From CAZGVV01 sp964529155 (GTDB lineage: Bacteria; Pseudomonadota; Alphaproteobacteria; Rickettsiales; SXRF01), in NCBI GenBank assembly GCA_964529155.1, contig CAZGVV010000007.1, positions 1-45,314 on the forward strand: a stretch of DNA of 45,314 bases. The letters run 5' to 3'. How positions within the stretch are numbered: the stretch's first letter is position 1; every line of letters begins with the position of its first letter. The position numbers and the translations under genes are program-made. This document shows, piece by piece, positions 31,521-40,592 of the stretch. The notes below the pieces were generated by a model. It was not told the origin of the DNA, did no database searches, and saw only the letters and a list, made by a program, of their open reading frames with translations.

Positions 31521-31578
31521 GCTAGATTTTCGTATCGCAAGAGACGCGGTTTCTAGCAAGCTCTTGGGCTTACGCTAG
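31521..31578 (+). other. Mutually exclusive short inverted repeats in the nrdJ leader
   Basis: TCTAGC at 31552-31557 can pair with GCTAGA at 31521-31526, and its CTAGC core can instead pair with GCTAG at 31574-31578; CAAGAG (31538-31543) and CTCTTG (31561-31566) form a third pair. The stems are short (five to six bases). Alternative folding of the leader is possible but not strongly supported. Confidence 0.25.
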
Positions 31579-31622
31579 TATTAGAAAAGAAATAGACCAT
31601 ATAGTTAAATAGGGAGCTACAC

Positions 31623-34600
31623 ATGCGTATTGAACGTCATTTCACCCGCGCCGACCAATCCGTCTATGATGCCATTGCCTTTAAAAAGGTAGATGTAGGA
31701 ATGAAGAATCCGGATGGGTCAGCCGTATTTGAGTTGAAAGACGTGGAAGTACCGGAGCAATGGTCGCAAGTGGCCTGCGATGTGCTGGCGCAAAAATATT
31801 TCCGCAAAGCTGGCGTCGCCACCAAGCTGGAACGTGTGGAAGAAGAACTGGTGCCATCCTGGTTATGGCGCAAACAGCCGCATGAAGCTGCGCTGGCGGG
31901 GCTTTCGCAAGATCAACGCTTCAAAGGCGAAGATTCCTCCAAACAGGTATTTGACCGCATGGCCGGCGCCTGGACCTATTGGGGCTGGAAAGGCGGCTAT
32001 TTTGATACGGAAGAAGATGCTGCGGCCTTTTTTGATGAAATGCGCTACATGCTCGCCATGCAGATTGCCGCGCCGAACTCACCACAATGGTTCAACACCG
32101 GCCTGCATTGGGCCTATGGCATTGATGGCCCCGGCCAAGGCCATTATTACGTAGACGGCGAGACCAAAAAACTCACCAAATCCAAAAGCTCCTATGAGCG
32201 CCCACAGCCGCATGCCTGCTTCATCCAAAGCGTTTCTGACGATTTGGTGAACGAAGGCGGCATCATGAATTTATGGGAGCGTGAGGCGCGCCTGTTTAAA
32301 TACGGCTCCGGCACCGGCAGCAACTTCTCTGATTTACGCAGTTCAGGCGAAAAGCTCTCCGGCGGCGGTAAATCGTCCGGCCTGATGAGCTTCCTGAAAA
32401 TCGGCGACCGTGCCGCAGGCGCGATCAAATCCGGCGGCACCACGCGCCGGGCAGCAAAAATGGTGGTGGTGGATATTGACCACCCGGACGTGGAAACATT
32501 TATCGACTGGAAAGTGCTGGAAGAGCAGAAAGTGGCAGCGCTGGTAACCGGTTCACGCCTATGCCGCAAGCATTTAACCGCCATCATGGAAGCGTGCAAA
32601 CTCGGCACGACTGAAACGCGTTTTGATCCCTCCGACAACCCCGCGCTTAAATCTGCGATTCGGGAAGCACGTAAATCCCTGGTGCCGGACAATTATATCC
32701 AACGCGTCATTCAATTCGCCCGCCAAGGATTTACCCATCTGGAATTCCCGGAATATGATACGGACTGGGATTCGGAAGCCTATCTCACGGTGTCCGGCCA
32801 GAATTCCAACAACTCGGTGCGCATCACCAACGCGTTCTTGGCGGCAGTGGAAAATGACGAACCCTGGACCCTCACCCGTCGCACCGATGGCAAACCGGCG
32901 GCGGAAACTTCGGCGCGCGCGCTGTGGGATAAAATCGCTTACGCTGCCTGGGCATGCGCCGATCCCGGCCTGCAATACGACACCACCATCAATGAATGGC
33001 ATACCTGCCCGGAATCCGGCCGTATTCGCGCCAGCAACCCATGTTCCGAATACATGTTCCTGGATGACACGGCGTGCAACCTGGCTTCGATCAACTTGCT
33101 GAAGTTCAAAAAAGACGGTCTGGGAAAAGATGGTGCAACGTTTGACGTGAAAGCCTATGAGCATGCGATCCGTTTATGGACGGTAGTGCTGGAAGTGTCG
33201 GTTGCCATGGCGCAATTCCCGTCTAAAGAAATCGCCCGTTTGTCATATGAATTCCGCACATTGGGGCTAGGCTATGCCAATATTGGCGGCTTGCTCATGG
33301 CGTCGGGCATTGGCTATGACAGCGACGAAGGCCGCGCGCTTACCGGCGCCCTCACCGCTATTTTGACCGGCGTGTCCTATGCGACGTCCGCAGAAATGGC
33401 CAAGGAGCTTGGACCGTTTGATGGCTATGCCAAAAACAAAGACCATATGCTGCGGGTGATGCGCAATCACCGCCGCGCGGCGCAAGGGGAAAGTGCTGGC
33501 TACGAAGGACTTAGCATTATGCCCGTGCCGCTGGACATTGCCCATTGCACTGATAAAGCGCTGGTGAAGGCCGCTAAAAAAGCGTGGGAAACCGCGTTGA
33601 TGCTCGGCGAGAAATATGGCTACCGCAACGCCCAGTCCACCTGCATCGCGCCGACCGGCACGATCGGCTTGGTGATGGATTGCGATACCACAGGCATTGA
33701 ACCGGATTTCGCGCTGGTAAAATTCAAGAAACTGGCTGGAGGCGGATATTTCAAAATTATCAACCAGCAAGTACCTTCGGCGCTAAAAACACTAGGTTAC
33801 ACGCAAAAGCAGATCGACGATATCGCTGCCTATGCGGTGGGCCGTGGTACGCTAAAAACCTCGCCGGGGGTAAATCATGAATCGCTGAAGGCAAAAGGGT
33901 TTGATAGCGCAACGCTGGAGAAAGTAGAAAAAGCACTGGTTGCCGCCTTTGAAATCAAATTCGCATTCAACAAATGGACGCTTGGCGAGGAGTTCTGCAA
34001 ACAACGCCTGCACGTAACCGATGCACAGCTCAATGACTTCCAGTTCGATTTGCTGGCGTTCCTGGGCTTCAGCAAATCGGAAATCGAAGCCGCGAATGAA
34101 TATTGCTGCGGTACGATGATGCTGGAAGGTGCGCCGCACTTGAACCCTGCGCATCTTAACGTGTTCGATTGCGCCAATCCGTGCGGCAAAAACGGTAAGC
34201 GCTTCCTCTCCACCGAATCGCACATCCACATGATGGCCGCAGCGCAACCGTTCATTTCCGGAGCAATTTCCAAAACCATCAACATGCCTAATTCGGCCAG
34301 CGTGGAAGAATGCAAAGACGCGTATTTGCTTTCGTGGAAATTGTGCCTGAAGGCCAATGCGCTGTATCGTGACGGCTCCAAATTGTCGCAACCGCTGAAC
34401 TCCGCCATTGCCGAAGAATTAGCGGCAGAGACGGAAGAGCCCGCCCATGACGAGCGTTTAAGCGCCATGCGCCAGCCTGCGGTGATTGCTGAGCGTATTG
34501 TGGAGCGGATCGTGGAGCGCAGCCGCGCTGAACGTCGCAAGCTGCCTGAGCGCCGCAAAGGCTACACGCAGAAAGCCAGCATCGGCGGACACAAGGTATA

Positions 34601-35324
34601 TTTGCGCACCGGTGAATACGAAGACGGCGTGCTGGGTGAAATTTTCATCGATATGCACAAAGAAGGCGCTGCCTTCCGTAGCTTGATGAACAATTTCGCT
34701 ATCGCGATTTCCATCGGCCTGCAATACGGCGTGCCGCTGGAAGAATTCGTTGACGCGTTCACCTTCACCCGTTTCGAGCCTAACGGCATGGTGGAAGGCA
34801 ATGAAACGATCAAAATGTCCACCTCCATCCTGGACTACGTGTTCCGCGAATTGGCGATTTCCTACCTCGCTCGGCGTGACCTGGCGCATGTGGATGTTAG
34901 CGATCTGCGTTCAGACTCCATTGGCCGCGGGGCTAAGGACAGCACCAAACCGGGCGGCGAAGGCGACCAGCCTGAATTGCCACAGCTGTTCAGCAAAGCC
35001 GCCAGCAACGGTTTCATCCGTGGCAATCTGTATGTGGTGAACCCACAGCAAAGCGGCGGTTCTGCAGCAAATGCGCTGGCCTTAGCGCCGGATGCAAGCA
35101 ATGTACTGGAGCCGCTGGCTTTCTTGCGTCAGGAAACCACATCGTATTCGGTTCAGGTGCAGGAAACCTCGTTGGTTACCGACCATGTCCGGGCGAAAAT
35201 CCGCGAAGCGCGGGCTAAAGGGTACGAGGGCGATGCCTGCCAGGAATGTGGCAATTTCACCATGGTGCGTAACGGCACCTGCCTGAAATGCGACACCTGC
35301 GGTGGCACGAGCGGCTGCTCCTAG
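31623..35324 (+). CDS. nrdJ: Vitamin B12-dependent (class II) ribonucleotide reductase
   Basis: NrdJ reduces ribonucleotides to deoxyribonucleotides using adenosylcobalamin to create the active-site radical, with or without oxygen. The 1233-residue length is typical of the long alphaproteobacterial form. The catalytic barrel shows NSPQWFNTGLHWAYGIDGPG near 150, FKYGSGTGSNFSDLRSSGE near 226, RASNPCSEYMFLDDTACNLA near 466 and APTGTIGLVMD near 676. The C-terminal tail carries cysteine pairs (ACQECGNFTMVRNGTCLKCDTC) for reduction by thioredoxin. AGGGAG at 31611-31616 precedes the ATG at 31623 by six bases. I saw no B12 riboswitch. Cobalamin supply is therefore needed by this organism. Confidence 0.98.
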   Translation: MRIERHFTRADQSVYDAIAFKKVDVGMKNPDGSAVFELKDVEVPEQWSQVACDVLAQKYFRKAGVATKLERVEEELVPSWLWRKQPHEAALAGLSQDQRFKGEDSSKQVFDRMAGAWTYWGWKGGYFDTEEDAAAFFDEMRYMLAMQIAAPNSPQWFNTGLHWAYGIDGPGQGHYYVDGETKKLTKSKSSYERPQPHACFIQSVSDDLVNEGGIMNLWEREARLFKYGSGTGSNFSDLRSSGEKLSGGGKSSGLMSFLKIGDRAAGAIKSGGTTRRAAKMVVVDIDHPDVETFIDWKVLEEQKVAALVTGSRLCRKHLTAIMEACKLGTTETRFDPSDNPALKSAIREARKSLVPDNYIQRVIQFARQGFTHLEFPEYDTDWDSEAYLTVSGQNSNNSVRITNAFLAAVENDEPWTLTRRTDGKPAAETSARALWDKIAYAAWACADPGLQYDTTINEWHTCPESGRIRASNPCSEYMFLDDTACNLASINLLKFKKDGLGKDGATFDVKAYEHAIRLWTVVLEVSVAMAQFPSKEIARLSYEFRTLGLGYANIGGLLMASGIGYDSDEGRALTGALTAILTGVSYATSAEMAKELGPFDGYAKNKDHMLRVMRNHRRAAQGESAGYEGLSIMPVPLDIAHCTDKALVKAAKKAWETALMLGEKYGYRNAQSTCIAPTGTIGLVMDCDTTGIEPDFALVKFKKLAGGGYFKIINQQVPSALKTLGYTQKQIDDIAAYAVGRGTLKTSPGVNHESLKAKGFDSATLEKVEKALVAAFEIKFAFNKWTLGEEFCKQRLHVTDAQLNDFQFDLLAFLGFSKSEIEAANEYCCGTMMLEGAPHLNPAHLNVFDCANPCGKNGKRFLSTESHIHMMAAAQPFISGAISKTINMPNSASVEECKDAYLLSWKLCLKANALYRDGSKLSQPLNSAIAEELAAETEEPAHDERLSAMRQPAVIAERIVERIVERSRAERRKLPERRKGYTQKASIGGHKVYLRTGEYEDGVLGEIFIDMHKEGAAFRSLMNNFAIAISIGLQYGVPLEEFVDAFTFTRFEPNGMVEGNETIKMSTSILDYVFRELAISYLARRDLAHVDVSDLRSDSIGRGAKDSTKPGGEGDQPELPQLFSKAASNGFIRGNLYVVNPQQSGGSAANALALAPDASNVLEPLAFLRQETTSYSVQVQETSLVTDHVRAKIREARAKGYEGDACQECGNFTMVRNGTCLKCDTCGGTSGCS

Positions 35325-35344
35325 TATTATAAATCAATATCTTA

Positions 35345-35386
35345 GACAAAAAACACCCGCACTTATCCTGCGGGTGTTTTTTTGTC
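35345..35386 (+). terminator. Rho-independent terminator after nrdJ
   Basis: GACAAAAAACACCCGC (35345-35360) pairs almost perfectly with GCGGGTGTTTTTTTGTC (35370-35386), with a nine-base loop, 20 bases after the nrdJ stop. The seven-T run lies in the right arm. The symmetric A and T runs allow function in both directions. Confidence 0.9.
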
Positions 35387-35445
35387 ATAAAATTGTCACG
35401 CACCCCTGCAATGGGGCATGGTATAAATAAGGAGAATCAACCTGC

Positions 35446-36522
35446 TTGCAGTGCTCTATGGCCGATGAACTGACTTCTGCGGTAATGCCGCCCGTAACTC
35501 CCCTCTCACCAGCGCAGGCGGCGACCTTTTCGGTTGAGCATGAATCGCGCGCGGCATTCTGGGACTGGATTAATGCCATCAAGCCCTTAATACTCAATGG
35601 CGCGGGTGCAGCCATTATCAGTGCTGGTGCGGTATGGGCCAGTGCACCACTTACTGTAGCGATTGCGGCGGCGGTTGGGGGAAGTTTGATCTTACGCGAA
35701 ATTGGCGAAATAAAAGGGTACAGTAAAAACCTTACCCACATGTATCGTGATACCATCGGTAAGGTGGTAGGAAAAGATCCGCATCAGGTTACAATAGAAG
35801 ACATGGAATACGCTTCAGACCCGGATAAAGTCGGTGACCGGGCGATAAAACCTCTGCAATTGGAGCGGGGAAGCCTGGCACATCTGGAAAAATGCCGCGT
35901 TGTTTCCGCCGGCATCCGCACACTGGTGTCGCTTGCTGTGGCGCTTGGCGGCGCCACGCTCATGCCCATGATCGACCCGACATTCACCGCAAAAGAAATG
36001 CTTATCGGCCTTGCCTCTACCACTGCGGCGCTGGATGCCGGCATGCAAACCATCGCATATCGCTGGCGGCAAGAAACAGCGCCACCCAGCCTGTATATGG
36101 ATTTAAAACGCATGAGTGAAGTGGCGTCCAGGCGAGCGATTACACCCAATCATACGTTGGGTATCATGCTCAAAGTATTGCCGGAAGAACATAAAAAAAT
36201 TAAGCAGCAATACGGCAAGCATTTCTTTGAATTGCCCTATCAGTTGCAGCATACTATTACCGCCTCCCTAGAGCCGGACTTTCAGGCTATGGCTTTAACA
36301 AACGGGATTAATACCGGCATATTGCAACCAAACGCCATTGCCTTTACCGCGCTGGGGCAGCCGGAATCACTTCCTGTAAACTTGAAATCACTTGCACCAC
36401 AAGCCCCACCAACACATTCGCCTACCACGCACATGGCTCCACACAACGTATCGCAATTTTTCACAGCCATGATTAATGACCAACGCCTGCAACTGGCCAA
36501 TGCAGAGCGTAGTATTCATTAG
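35446..36522 (+). CDS. Unrecognised membrane-associated protein
   Basis: I do not recognise this gene. AAGGAG at 35429-35434 favours TTG 35446 as start (11-base spacing); ATG 35458 is the first ATG and gives 354 residues. Two adjacent hydrophobic segments near residues 45-85 (ILNGAGAAIISAGAVWAS and TVAIAAAVGGSLIL) look like a helical hairpin. A second hydrophobic pair lies near 155-205 (TLVSLAVALGGATLMPMI, LIGLASTTAALDAGM). The rest is soluble, and the C terminus is rich in Pro, His and Thr. There is no signal peptide, so the ends are probably cytoplasmic. It follows a strong terminator, stands alone, and ends with a four-base convergent overlap (TTAG) with xerD. It may be a lineage-specific gene. 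Confidence 0.7.
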   Translation: MQCSMADELTSAVMPPVTPLSPAQAATFSVEHESRAAFWDWINAIKPLILNGAGAAIISAGAVWASAPLTVAIAAAVGGSLILREIGEIKGYSKNLTHMYRDTIGKVVGKDPHQVTIEDMEYASDPDKVGDRAIKPLQLERGSLAHLEKCRVVSAGIRTLVSLAVALGGATLMPMIDPTFTAKEMLIGLASTTAALDAGMQTIAYRWRQETAPPSLYMDLKRMSEVASRRAITPNHTLGIMLKVLPEEHKKIKQQYGKHFFELPYQLQHTITASLEPDFQAMALTNGINTGILQPNAIAFTALGQPESLPVNLKSLAPQAPPTHSPTTHMAPHNVSQFFTAMINDQRLQLANAERSIH

Positions 36523-37436
36523 CGCTTATTCAGCGGGTGTTTTTCTTCCACCAGTTTTTTCAGCCGTGCGGTAGCGACATGAGTATAAATTTGCGTGGTT
36601 GCAATGTCGGAATGGCCAAGCAATTCCTGAATCACCCGCAAATCCGCACCACCGTCCAATAAATGGCTGGCGAAGGAATGACGTAATGTATGGGGGGATA
36701 CGTGCTGCGGGTCCAGCCCGGCGCGCAAGGCAAGCGCTTTGAGCATAACCCCGAATTGTTGGCGGGTAAGATAACCATCCGCCCGGGCATACGGAAATAA
36801 CCAGATGGACGCCGCACCGTTAGTTAAAAACGCAGGTCGTACTTTAAGATAAGCCTGCAATGCTTCTTGCGCTGCACCGGAGAGTGGCACCAGCCGCTCC
36901 TTGCCGCCCTTACCGTTAATGATAAGGCATTCCACCTGCCGCCCCAGACGCGCTTGCACGCTTGCCAATTTGAGCGCTACCAATTCAGACACACGCAATC
37001 CGGAACCGTAAGCCAATTCCAATAAGGCGAGCAAACGCAGACCTTCCGCGGAAGCGTCCGTTCGGGCTTCGGCGATGAGCCGCTCCATATCAAGGGCGCT
37101 TAACGTGACAGGAAGCGGACGCCCCAGATGCGGCGTCTCCAATGTGGCAGCAGGATTATCCGCACGGCGTTGCTCGCTGTGCAGAAAATGGAAAAACTGC
37201 CGCAAGGCGGAGAGTTTGCGTGCAATGGTGGTGGGCGCGCGCTTGGCCCGGTGGAGTTCCGCGACAAAGGCTTCCAGCGCGTCTTTTTTTACTTTAAGCG
37301 CTGAAAGCCTGCGGTCTTTGAGCCATATGCCCCATTCCTCTAAATCCCGGCGGTAGGCGTTAATGGTGTTAGCCGCCGCATTGCGCTCTGCCGCCAGCAT
37401 CTCCAAAAACGCTTCAATATCCTCGGCTAATGCCAT
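36519..37436 (-). CDS. xerD: Tyrosine recombinase XerD
   Basis: XerD with XerC resolves chromosome dimers at dif. The 305-residue protein has the core-binding domain (about 1-90) and the catalytic domain. Its catalytic residues are all visible: Arg148 (GSGLRVSELV), Lys near 176-179 (NGKGGKERLVP), His249 and Arg252 (HTLRHSFASHLL), His275 (LLGHSDIATTQ) and the nucleophile Tyr284. The ATG overlaps the stop of a tiny upstream gene (TAATG). The alphaproteobacterial context, divergent from aroK, favours XerD over XerC or a phage integrase. Confidence 0.94.
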   Translation of the reverse strand: MALAEDIEAFLEMLAAERNAAANTINAYRRDLEEWGIWLKDRRLSALKVKKDALEAFVAELHRAKRAPTTIARKLSALRQFFHFLHSEQRRADNPAATLETPHLGRPLPVTLSALDMERLIAEARTDASAEGLRLLALLELAYGSGLRVSELVALKLASVQARLGRQVECLIINGKGGKERLVPLSGAAQEALQAYLKVRPAFLTNGAASIWLFPYARADGYLTRQQFGVMLKALALRAGLDPQHVSPHTLRHSFASHLLDGGADLRVIQELLGHSDIATTQIYTHVATARLKKLVEEKHPLNKR

Positions 37437-37591
37437 TAGGGGGTACTATGTAAAAAACGGTCAGCAGGCAGCGCCTGGTCCACTGGCTGGGCCGGAGCGG
37501 GGATGTCTTTCATCCATAAAAACGCTGATCCTGCGATCAACACAATGAAAAGCATGATAAAATATTTGGATTTACTACGGCGCTGTTGCAT
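37436..37591 (-). CDS. Small single-pass membrane protein upstream of xerD
   Basis: A 51-residue frame from ATG 37591 to a TAA that shares one base with the xerD start (TAATG). The product has a basic N terminus (MQQRRSKSKY), a hydrophobic helix at about 10-26 (YFIMLFIVLIAGSAFLW) and a short proline-containing periplasmic tail. This is a complete and sensible small membrane protein, and the stop-start overlap argues that it is translated. Function is unknown. It begins 21 bases from the divergent aroK frame, so promoters for both are compressed into this space. Confidence 0.6.
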   Translation of the reverse strand: MQQRRSKSKYFIMLFIVLIAGSAFLWMKDIPAPAQPVDQALPADRFLHSTP

Positions 37592-37612
37592 TGGAAGCCC
37601 CTTATACGGTAA

Positions 37613-38188
37613 ATGTTGAGCATGGCCAGTGAAGCAAAAAAAGGCGCAAAAGCCAATCTCGATGTGAAAAAAAGCGTCGTGTTGATTGGATTGATGGGCG
37701 CGGGCAAGACCACCATCGGCAAACGATTGGCGCTGACACTGGGTTTGCCGTTCGTGGACTCAGACCAGGAAATTGTCGAAGCGGCAGGCTGCAGCATCTC
37801 CGATATTTTCGAATTATACGGCGAACATACATTCCGGGAATTAGAGCAACGGGTCTTGTTGCGCCTGCTTTCAGGTCCACCCACAGTAATTGCCACCGGC
37901 GGCGGCGCATTTTTAAATACAGAAATTCGTGAGAGTATCAAAGCCCAAGGGCTTTCGGTGTGGCTGAAAGCGGAACTGGAAGTATTAGTGGAACGTGTAT
38001 CCCGGCGCGACACACGACCATTGCTGAAAACCGGCGACCCACGGGAAATCATGAGCCGCCTGATGCGGGAACGTTATCCAATTTATGAAGAAGCCGATAT
38101 TATTATTGAAAGCAGTGCAGGCTCGCATGAAGCGGTCGTAGATGCTATTGTGCGCGCATTAATAGAATGGAAGGCAAGCCATGGTTGA
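37613..38188 (+). CDS. aroK: Shikimate kinase
   Basis: AroK phosphorylates shikimate in the aromatic amino acid pathway. The frame starts at ATG 37613 (191 residues); ATG 37622 is equally possible. The P-loop GLMGAGKTT is at 26-34, the shikimate-binding DSD near 49-51, FRELEQRVL near 75-83, and ATGGGAFLN near 97-105. The lid Arg lies in RRDTRPLL near 130. It overlaps aroB by eight bases, the usual aroK-aroB pairing. Confidence 0.96.
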   Translation: MLSMASEAKKGAKANLDVKKSVVLIGLMGAGKTTIGKRLALTLGLPFVDSDQEIVEAAGCSISDIFELYGEHTFRELEQRVLLRLLSGPPTVIATGGGAFLNTEIRESIKAQGLSVWLKAELEVLVERVSRRDTRPLLKTGDPREIMSRLMRERYPIYEEADIIIESSAGSHEAVVDAIVRALIEWKASHG

Positions 38189-39284
38189 ACGCGTCCATGT
38201 GTGGCTAGGCAGCCGCAGCTACGATATCATGATCGGTGAAGGCGTGCTTTCACGAGCAGGCGACTCCATTGCACCGCTCACTTCCAGCCGCCGCGCCTTT
38301 ATTGTAACCGATGAAATCGTTGCGTTGCGTTATTTGCGCACGCTTACCAGCTCGCTCAGCGCCCGCGAATTTTCCGGACGTGCATTTATTCTGCCGCCAG
38401 GTGAGCAGACCAAATCCTTTACCTGGTTTGAGCGACTGGTCGATGGCATTCTTTCGCACAGCCCGGATCGCGGAACTCCGCTGATCGCACTGGGTGGGGG
38501 CGTGATCGGGGATTTAACCGGCTTTGCAGCCAGCGCTACGTTGCGGGGACTGGATTTCATTCAGATTCCCACCACCCTGCTTTCGCAGGTGGACAGCTCG
38601 GTGGGGGGGAAGACCGGCATCAATGCACGGTATGGGAAAAATCTGATCGGCGCGTTTTACCAGCCTAAATTAGTGCTGGCCGATGTATCGGCGCTTTCAA
38701 GTCTGCCAGTTCGAGAGTTACGCTCAGGCTATGCAGAAGTGTTAAAATACGGGCTTATCGATCGTCCGCATTTTTTCCATTGGCTGGAATCGCACGGCCA
38801 TACCTTGCTGGAAGGCAATATGTCAGAACGCGCGCACGCCATTGCCGAGAGTTGCCGCGCAAAAGCGACCATTGTCGCAGCAGATGAACGCGAAAACGGG
38901 CGGCGGGCATTACTGAATTTCGGTCATACTTTTGCCCACGCACTGGAAGCGGAAACCGGATTTTCCGATACGCTGCTGCATGGCGAGGCAGTAGCCATCG
39001 GCATGGCGCTGGCGATTCGTTTATCGGCACGTATGGGCTTATGCCCCGAGGGTGATGTACGCCGCGTATTGCTGCACTACGCAGCAACAGGGCTGTTATC
39101 GCGGCCATCGGAAATTCATACCGATTGGAACATCGATGCCCTGATGCAGCATTTCACCCGCGATAAAAAAGTACGCGATGGCCGCCTGACATTTGTATTA
39201 TCACGTGGTATTGGCCGGGCATTTGTCACCCAAGAAGTAGATCCTGCGCTTGTGAGACAGGTATTGATTGAGTATTGTGCATAA
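38181..39284 (+). CDS. aroB: 3-dehydroquinate synthase
   Basis: AroB converts DAHP to dehydroquinate with NAD and a divalent metal, two steps before the substrate of AroK. The 367-residue protein shows the NAD-binding ALGGGVIGDLTGFAASA near 97-113 and PTTLLSQVDSSVGGKTGIN near 131-149. The metal ligands are in SGYAEVLKYG (Glu), NFGHTFAHALE (His) and LLHGEAVAIGM (His). Length is normal. It overlaps aroK and is followed three bases later by the CNNM/CBS transporter gene. Confidence 0.96.
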   Translation: MVERVHVWLGSRSYDIMIGEGVLSRAGDSIAPLTSSRRAFIVTDEIVALRYLRTLTSSLSAREFSGRAFILPPGEQTKSFTWFERLVDGILSHSPDRGTPLIALGGGVIGDLTGFAASATLRGLDFIQIPTTLLSQVDSSVGGKTGINARYGKNLIGAFYQPKLVLADVSALSSLPVRELRSGYAEVLKYGLIDRPHFFHWLESHGHTLLEGNMSERAHAIAESCRAKATIVAADERENGRRALLNFGHTFAHALEAETGFSDTLLHGEAVAIGMALAIRLSARMGLCPEGDVRRVLLHYAATGLLSRPSEIHTDWNIDALMQHFTRDKKVRDGRLTFVLSRGIGRAFVTQEVDPALVRQVLIEYCA

Positions 39285-39287
39285 ATT

Positions 39288-40592
39288 ATGAGCGAATACG
39301 TTGTATTATCTTGTGTTTTCATTTTTATCTGCATTCTGGTATCCGCCTTTTTCTCCGCTGCGGAAACTGCCCTCACCGCTATTTCCCGTGCCCGTATTTT
39401 CCAACTGGTAAAAGAGGGCAACCGCCGCGCGGCTAAAGTTAACCGGCTGCGCAAAGACAAAGAGTCCCTATTGGGGGCACTGCTCATTGGGAATAATGCC
39501 ATCAATATCGCGGCATCCACCATCGCCACGTCCATTGGCATTCAATTGTTCGGGGCGCATGACGAAACCGTGCTGGGTATCGTGACCTTAGTGATGACGC
39601 TACTTATCGTTATTTTCGCTGAAGTGATGCCAAAAACCTATGCGCTGCAATACAATGAGCGCGTGGCGCTGGCTGTGTCGCCTTTAGTGTCATTGATCGT
39701 ATGGCTTCTTACTCCCATCACCCGTTGTTTACGGGTAATTATCCGACTGGGTCTATTGCCCTTCGGCGTGGATCTGGCGAAAGCGGCAAGTTTCATCTCC
39801 GCCGCAGACGTACTGCGCGGAACAATAGAACTGCATCATCACGAAGGCAAAATGGAACGCCAGGATCGCGATATGCTGGGCAGTATTTTGGATTTAAATG
39901 ACATTGAGGTGCGAGCCATCATGGTGCACCGCATGCATGTCGATACGCTGTGCGCCGACCAGCCTGCCTCGAAACTGGTGCAAGAAGCGGTATCTATGCT
40001 CCATAGCCGCATTCCGTTGTGGCGGGACAATCCCGATAATATTATCGGTGTGCTGTATGTGAAAGATTTGATACGGGCGCTGAATACCAATACCGGCCCC
40101 ATGAGCATGGAGACGATTCTTTCCATCGCCCAGAAACCCTGGTTTATTCCTGAAACCACCACACTGCGCGACCAATTGCTTGCTTTCCGCTCACGCCGCC
40201 AGCATTTTTCTATTGTGGTGGATGAATACGGGGCATTACTTGGTATTGTGACGTTGGAAGATATTATTGAAGAAATCGTCGGTGATATTGATGACGAGCA
40301 TGATGAACAGCAAGCGGCGGGCATTCAAAAAGCGGGGCCGAACATCTATTACGTGGCGGGTGACGTGCCCATTCGGGATGTCAATCGTGAATTGGATTGG
40401 GAGTTGCCGGATGATAATGCCTCTACCATCGGCGGGCTCGTCGTGCATGAAGCCCGGGTTATTCCCGCCAAAGGCCAGCATTTTGATTTGCATGGCTTCC
40501 GGTTTACCGTGGTAGATAAAAATGCCAAACAAGTAAAGCGCCTGCGCGTTGAGAAAATAACAACCGACAATGACCCTGCCCTTGGTTTATGA
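39288..40592 (+). CDS. CNNM/CorC-HlyC-family membrane protein with CBS domains
   Basis: These proteins are linked to magnesium or cobalt transport or to its regulation. The 434-residue product has an N-terminal CNNM membrane domain with about four helices (residues 5-150; FFSAAETALTAISRARI is its signature). Two CBS domains (about 205-330; MVHRMHVDTLC and ETTTLRDQLLAFRSRRQHFSIVVDE) and a C-terminal transporter-associated CorC/HlyC domain (about 345-425; GDVPIRDVNRELDWELP) follow. Old annotation as hemolysin is not supported. It belongs to an aroK-aroB-CNNM operon common in alphaproteobacteria, and overlaps the next small gene by four bases. Confidence 0.92.
   Translation: MSEYVVLSCVFIFICILVSAFFSAAETALTAISRARIFQLVKEGNRRAAKVNRLRKDKESLLGALLIGNNAINIAASTIATSIGIQLFGAHDETVLGIVTLVMTLLIVIFAEVMPKTYALQYNERVALAVSPLVSLIVWLLTPITRCLRVIIRLGLLPFGVDLAKAASFISAADVLRGTIELHHHEGKMERQDRDMLGSILDLNDIEVRAIMVHRMHVDTLCADQPASKLVQEAVSMLHSRIPLWRDNPDNIIGVLYVKDLIRALNTNTGPMSMETILSIAQKPWFIPETTTLRDQLLAFRSRRQHFSIVVDEYGALLGIVTLEDIIEEIVGDIDDEHDEQQAAGIQKAGPNIYYVAGDVPIRDVNRELDWELPDDNASTIGGLVVHEARVIPAKGQHFDLHGFRFTVVDKNAKQVKRLRVEKITTDNDPALGL

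Noticed and set aside
31383..31622. Chromosome replication origin suggested by DnaA boxes
   Set aside because: The space is only 240 bases, shows no long AT-rich unwinding element, and has none of the usual alphaproteobacterial origin neighbours (hemE, parAB, dnaA). Local regulation of nrdJ explains the boxes better.
31383..31622. Cobalamin riboswitch before the B12-dependent nrdJ
   Set aside because: I could not find the conserved B12-box sequence or a multi-stem layout in the leader.
32574..34558. Long minus-strand open frames inside nrdJ (up to 227 codons)
   Set aside because: They lie wholly within a firmly identified gene and show no family resemblance.
36519..37436. Phage or integron integrase marking a mobile element
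   Set aside because: Size, sequence style and the aroK-side position fit chromosomal XerD; no attachment sites or phage genes are nearby.
39288..40592. Hemolysin
   Set aside because: The CNNM, CBS and CorC/HlyC domain order points to a metal-transport-related family; the haemolysin label is historical.
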